From contig NZ_JAUTBA010000001.1 of assembly GCF_030818895.1 (NCBI RefSeq), positions 4,464,001 to 4,528,000 of the forward strand: 64,000 nucleotides of DNA, given 5' to 3'. A program made the translations under genes and the position numbers. Within the stretch, counting starts at the first letter, position 1. Each line of letters starts with the position of its first letter. Shown here one piece after another: positions 61,459-64,000 of this stretch. The notes below the pieces were generated by a model. That model had not been told where the DNA came from, did no database searches, and saw only the letters and a program-made list of their open reading frames with translations. This stretch comes from Sphingobacterium zeae. Its GTDB lineage: Bacteria; Bacteroidota; Bacteroidia; Sphingobacteriales; Sphingobacteriaceae.

Positions 61459-62913
61459 TTATTTATTTACAGTGGGATTAGGAGTAATGGATTTATTGGC
61501 ATCTAATTCTGATTTGGGAATAGGAAGAATAAACAAATCATTTGGATATTTTATCAAACAGTTTGCCGAGTTACATCCAGCCCCACGATCCAATGATTCT
61601 TTATAACGCATGATATCGTAGATACGTTGGCCTTCAAAAGCCAATTCCTTGCGTCTTTCCAATTTTATTAATTCCAGTAATTCATTCGGAGTACTATATT
61701 CGACAACAATGTCTGCAGTATTTTTACCTAGCGCCCTCGATCTAATGGTTTTTAAGTCTTCAATCGCTAAATTGTATTGTTGGGTATGAAAATATGCTTC
61801 CGCTCTATTTAAATAGAGTTCGGCGGACCGGATCACCTTAAAGTTGACGGGCCAGTTCAGATCAGTTGTTTTCGAATACTTCCCATACTTAAGAGACATA
61901 TATCTCTCCGGGCTTGACTGTAGTTCAAACATTGATTTACGGATGTCATCTGTGCCTAATAAATTTAAAAAATTATCTGAAGGATAGGCTAAAAACGCAA
62001 CTCTATCCGAATAGAAGCTTGACATAAAATTGGAGGACCTAATATTCAGATTCAGCTGCCAGATCACTTCAGATTTAATACTGTTAAAATCTGAAAATTG
62101 GCTATCCGAAATGAACATATTTTTATAATCTTCGGCATTCACCAATTTATACTTTCCATCGGTCAATACTGCTGAAGAATATTTAATTACATCTTCATAA
62201 CGACCCATGTATAAAAATATCCTCGACAAAAGGGCTCTTGCTGCATCTGCTGAAGCATATATCTTAGTCTTTGCTGTGGAATTTTCCAAAAAGGTAATTC
62301 CTTGTTCTAAATCAGCTATGATTTGCGCATAGGTATCTTTCATACTTGCCCTGGGCACGCGCTCACTAGGTAATGGTGTTACTGTAGGAATAGGAATTCC
62401 CGGATGACTTCCATCCGCTGTATACGTATAATGCTGTGCATAAACATTTGCCAACGCAAAAAATAGTAGTCCGCGCAAAACATGGCTCTGCCCCATATAG
62501 CTATTAAAATCGTCAGACCTGCCATTTAGTGACTTACGTACCGTTTCAGCAGAGTTAATAACATTATTGACATTATTAATGGCCTCATAGCCCGTTGACC
62601 ATATGGCTAAAGTCCCACCGGTTCCATCTTCTTCATCAAAAGTATAGTTATAGTCCGTTAACATATAATTTTGTGTACCATTTGTGATGCGCTGTACATC
62701 ATCGCCTCTTAAATCGCCATATATCCCATACTGTGACTGAAAAAAACGTGAGGTCAGGTTGTAACTACCAACAAGTGCATCCCGCATACCATTCAAATCA
62801 GAAAATAGTTGCTCTTTGCCAAGTTGTCCGATGGGTTCAACTTCCAAAAATGATTTACCGCAACTCGCAAGCGCCAATGATATTGCAATTACTGTATATT
62901 TAAATAATTTCAT
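61459..62913 (-). CDS. SusD/RagB family nutrient-binding outer membrane lipoprotein
   Basis: A 484-residue surface lipoprotein; lipobox LASC (Cys 18) with FLEVEPIGQLGKEQLFSDLN after it. SusD hallmarks: YEAINNVNNVINSAETVRKS, SHVLRGLLFFALANVYAQHY with PTVTPLPSERVPRASMKDTY, AARALLSRIFLYMGRYEDV, SAELYLNRAEAYFHT, and LERRKELAFEGQRIYDIMRY near the end. It partners the SusC at 62926 (12 bp upstream). With an M16 protease in the same operon, a peptide-like substrate is plausible (inferred). Confidence 0.95.
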   Translation of the reverse strand: MKLFKYTVIAISLALASCGKSFLEVEPIGQLGKEQLFSDLNGMRDALVGSYNLTSRFFQSQYGIYGDLRGDDVQRITNGTQNYMLTDYNYTFDEEDGTGGTLAIWSTGYEAINNVNNVINSAETVRKSLNGRSDDFNSYMGQSHVLRGLLFFALANVYAQHYTYTADGSHPGIPIPTVTPLPSERVPRASMKDTYAQIIADLEQGITFLENSTAKTKIYASADAARALLSRIFLYMGRYEDVIKYSSAVLTDGKYKLVNAEDYKNMFISDSQFSDFNSIKSEVIWQLNLNIRSSNFMSSFYSDRVAFLAYPSDNFLNLLGTDDIRKSMFELQSSPERYMSLKYGKYSKTTDLNWPVNFKVIRSAELYLNRAEAYFHTQQYNLAIEDLKTIRSRALGKNTADIVVEYSTPNELLELIKLERRKELAFEGQRIYDIMRYKESLDRGAGCNSANCLIKYPNDLFILPIPKSELDANKSITPNPTVNK

Positions 62914-62925
62914 GTTAAATTCTGA

Positions 62926-64000
62926 TTAAAAACCGATATTGATACCCAATGAATAATTAAGCACGCGACTAGATTCTGAAAGCATATTTGCATAGGTGTT
63001 GTCAACTACGCTTCCGCTTGTTACGCCAAACTGTTTAGCTAAGGATTCATAATTTTTTATTGATCCTTTTTTCGAAGAATATGGGGTCCACATCGCAATA
63101 TTACTTGCCATAGCGGTAACTGAAATATGATCTAATTTTAATTTGCGAATCAGACCGCTATTAAAAGTATATCCCAAACTGATATTATCTAACTTAAGAT
63201 ATGTTTTGTCCAATAAAAAACGGGTGGAGTTCATAATAGATGAGGTTGTTGTATTTGAAAGTCGTGGAGAAGTAGCCAGTTGGCCAGGAAAATACCAAGA
63301 ATTCAGCATATCAATGGATTGATTGCCACTCAAAATATTAAGACCATCCAATCCATTATTTCTAGTTGCCTGATCAAAATAATAGCCCCCTTTTGAATAT
63401 TTGAAGAAAATTGAAAAATTCCAGTTTTTGTAATTAATATAATTCGTTAGTCCTCCATAATATTGCGGTGTTGAATTCCCAACAAGTACACGATTTTCGG
63501 TGTTATATACTTTAGTCACATTGCCATCCAAATCATACCACATCGGATCTCCCGTAGAAGGATCCACGCCTGCCCAACGTACAAGGTAGTAAGAGCGGGA
63601 ATTATAGCCTTTTCTCATGATCGTATTGCCCGAAACACGATCAATATCTTCATTCAACTGCAACACTTTATTTCTATTTGACGATAAAATAAAAGTGGCA
63701 TTCCAGTTAAAGTTTTCCTTTTGTAGTATTGCTCCATTAACACTCAGCTCTACACCTGCATTTTGCATTTTTCCGACGTTTTGATAAGTACGTCTAAATC
63801 CACTTACCATAGACACATAGGCATTATCAATCATATCGTGGGTGACATTTCGGTAATATTCGGCAGCCACATTAAACCGACCAAACAATCTAAAATCTAT
63901 CCCTGTATTGAGCATTTTTGTTGTTTCCCATTTCAGTCCGTCATTCACACCTCTCGTCATCGTCGTTCCAGAATTCCCGCCATAGCTATAATTGGAATCG
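62926..64000 (-). CDS. SusC/RagA-type receptor, C-terminal part (5' part beyond window)
   Basis: The last 357 codons of a TonB-linked receptor. The frame is open to base 64000 (residues SYGGNSGTTMTRGVNDGLKW at the edge), so the internal Met at 63960 is not the start. Visible barrel features include GIDFRLFGRFNVAAEYYRNVTHDM, the conserved NRNKVLQLNED, VGNSTPQYYGGLTNYINYKN, and a C-terminal strand with final aromatic (LNYSLGINIGF). It forms a pair with the SusD 12 bp downstream and heads the peptidase-containing operon. Confidence 0.93.
   Translation of the reverse strand, partial: DSNYSYGGNSGTTMTRGVNDGLKWETTKMLNTGIDFRLFGRFNVAAEYYRNVTHDMIDNAYVSMVSGFRRTYQNVGKMQNAGVELSVNGAILQKENFNWNATFILSSNRNKVLQLNEDIDRVSGNTIMRKGYNSRSYYLVRWAGVDPSTGDPMWYDLDGNVTKVYNTENRVLVGNSTPQYYGGLTNYINYKNWNFSIFFKYSKGGYYFDQATRNNGLDGLNILSGNQSIDMLNSWYFPGQLATSPRLSNTTTSSIMNSTRFLLDKTYLKLDNISLGYTFNSGLIRKLKLDHISVTAMASNIAMWTPYSSKKGSIKNYESLAKQFGVTSGSVVDNTYANMLSESSRVLNYSLGINIGF

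Overview
The window reads as the chromosome of a Bacteroidota species, most likely a Sphingobacteriaceae member (Sphingobacterium/Pedobacter type). The support is three SusC-type TonB-linked receptors (two of them with SusD partners), LytTR and AraC regulators, a TlpA-like thioredoxin, M16 and S41 peptidases, Bacteroidota-style -7 elements (TAnnTTTG) and almost no Shine-Dalgarno sequences. The species is inferred from gene content only.

Layout. (1) 1-16 kb, core-like: a SusC receptor cut by the window start, an AraC regulator, two unknown proteins, a membrane-anchored LytTR regulator, an unknown + strand gene, a MauE-like membrane protein with a small Cys-containing partner, and a minus-strand operon running unknown protein -> TlpA-like thioredoxin -> SusC -> SusD to a two-way terminator. 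The 5' part of the TlpA reading frame is filled by a degenerate repeat with an exact 11-bp period. (2) 16-24 kb, accessory: a structured intergenic region, an XRE regulator with an unknown partner, DUF1877 and UDG-fold-like proteins, a decayed second copy of the XRE partner, an IS21 element whose istA is split at an AAAAAAC heptamer, and an IS256 scrap. (3) 24-34 kb, defence: a type I restriction-modification operon hsdR - DUF1016 nuclease - hsdS - PrrC/RloC-like ATPase (frameshifted) - hsdM, followed by a class III cyclase-like protein and preceded by a PD-(D/E)XK/DUF5655 protein. (4) 34-55 kb, a mosaic island: six copies of a cassette (conserved leader with promoter, a secreted NTF2-like protein of 148 residues, a hairpin after the stop codon, and a terminator), all on the minus strand. 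Unrelated genes lie between them: a signal peptidase I homologue lacking its catalytic residues, a CPBP protease, a transglutaminase-like protein, a HEPN/Abi gene split by an IS66 scrap between 423-bp direct repeats, an OGG-fold protein, AbiH, a PD-(D/E)XK nuclease, a UDG-fold protein and scraps of HsdR and a phosphoesterase. A second IS21 element interrupts one cassette with a clean 6-bp target duplication. (5) 55-64 kb: a minus-strand operon SusC (cut by the window end) - SusD - small lipoprotein - M16 protease - large DUF5018-like lipoprotein - calcineurin-like phosphoesterase.

Reading: two nutrient-uptake operons flank roughly 40 kb of horizontally assembled DNA. The defence genes are dense there. 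The repeated cassette looks like the homology that could let that segment gain, lose and shuffle genes. This role is inferred; the repeats, junctions, lost motifs and covarying hairpins are read directly from the sequence.
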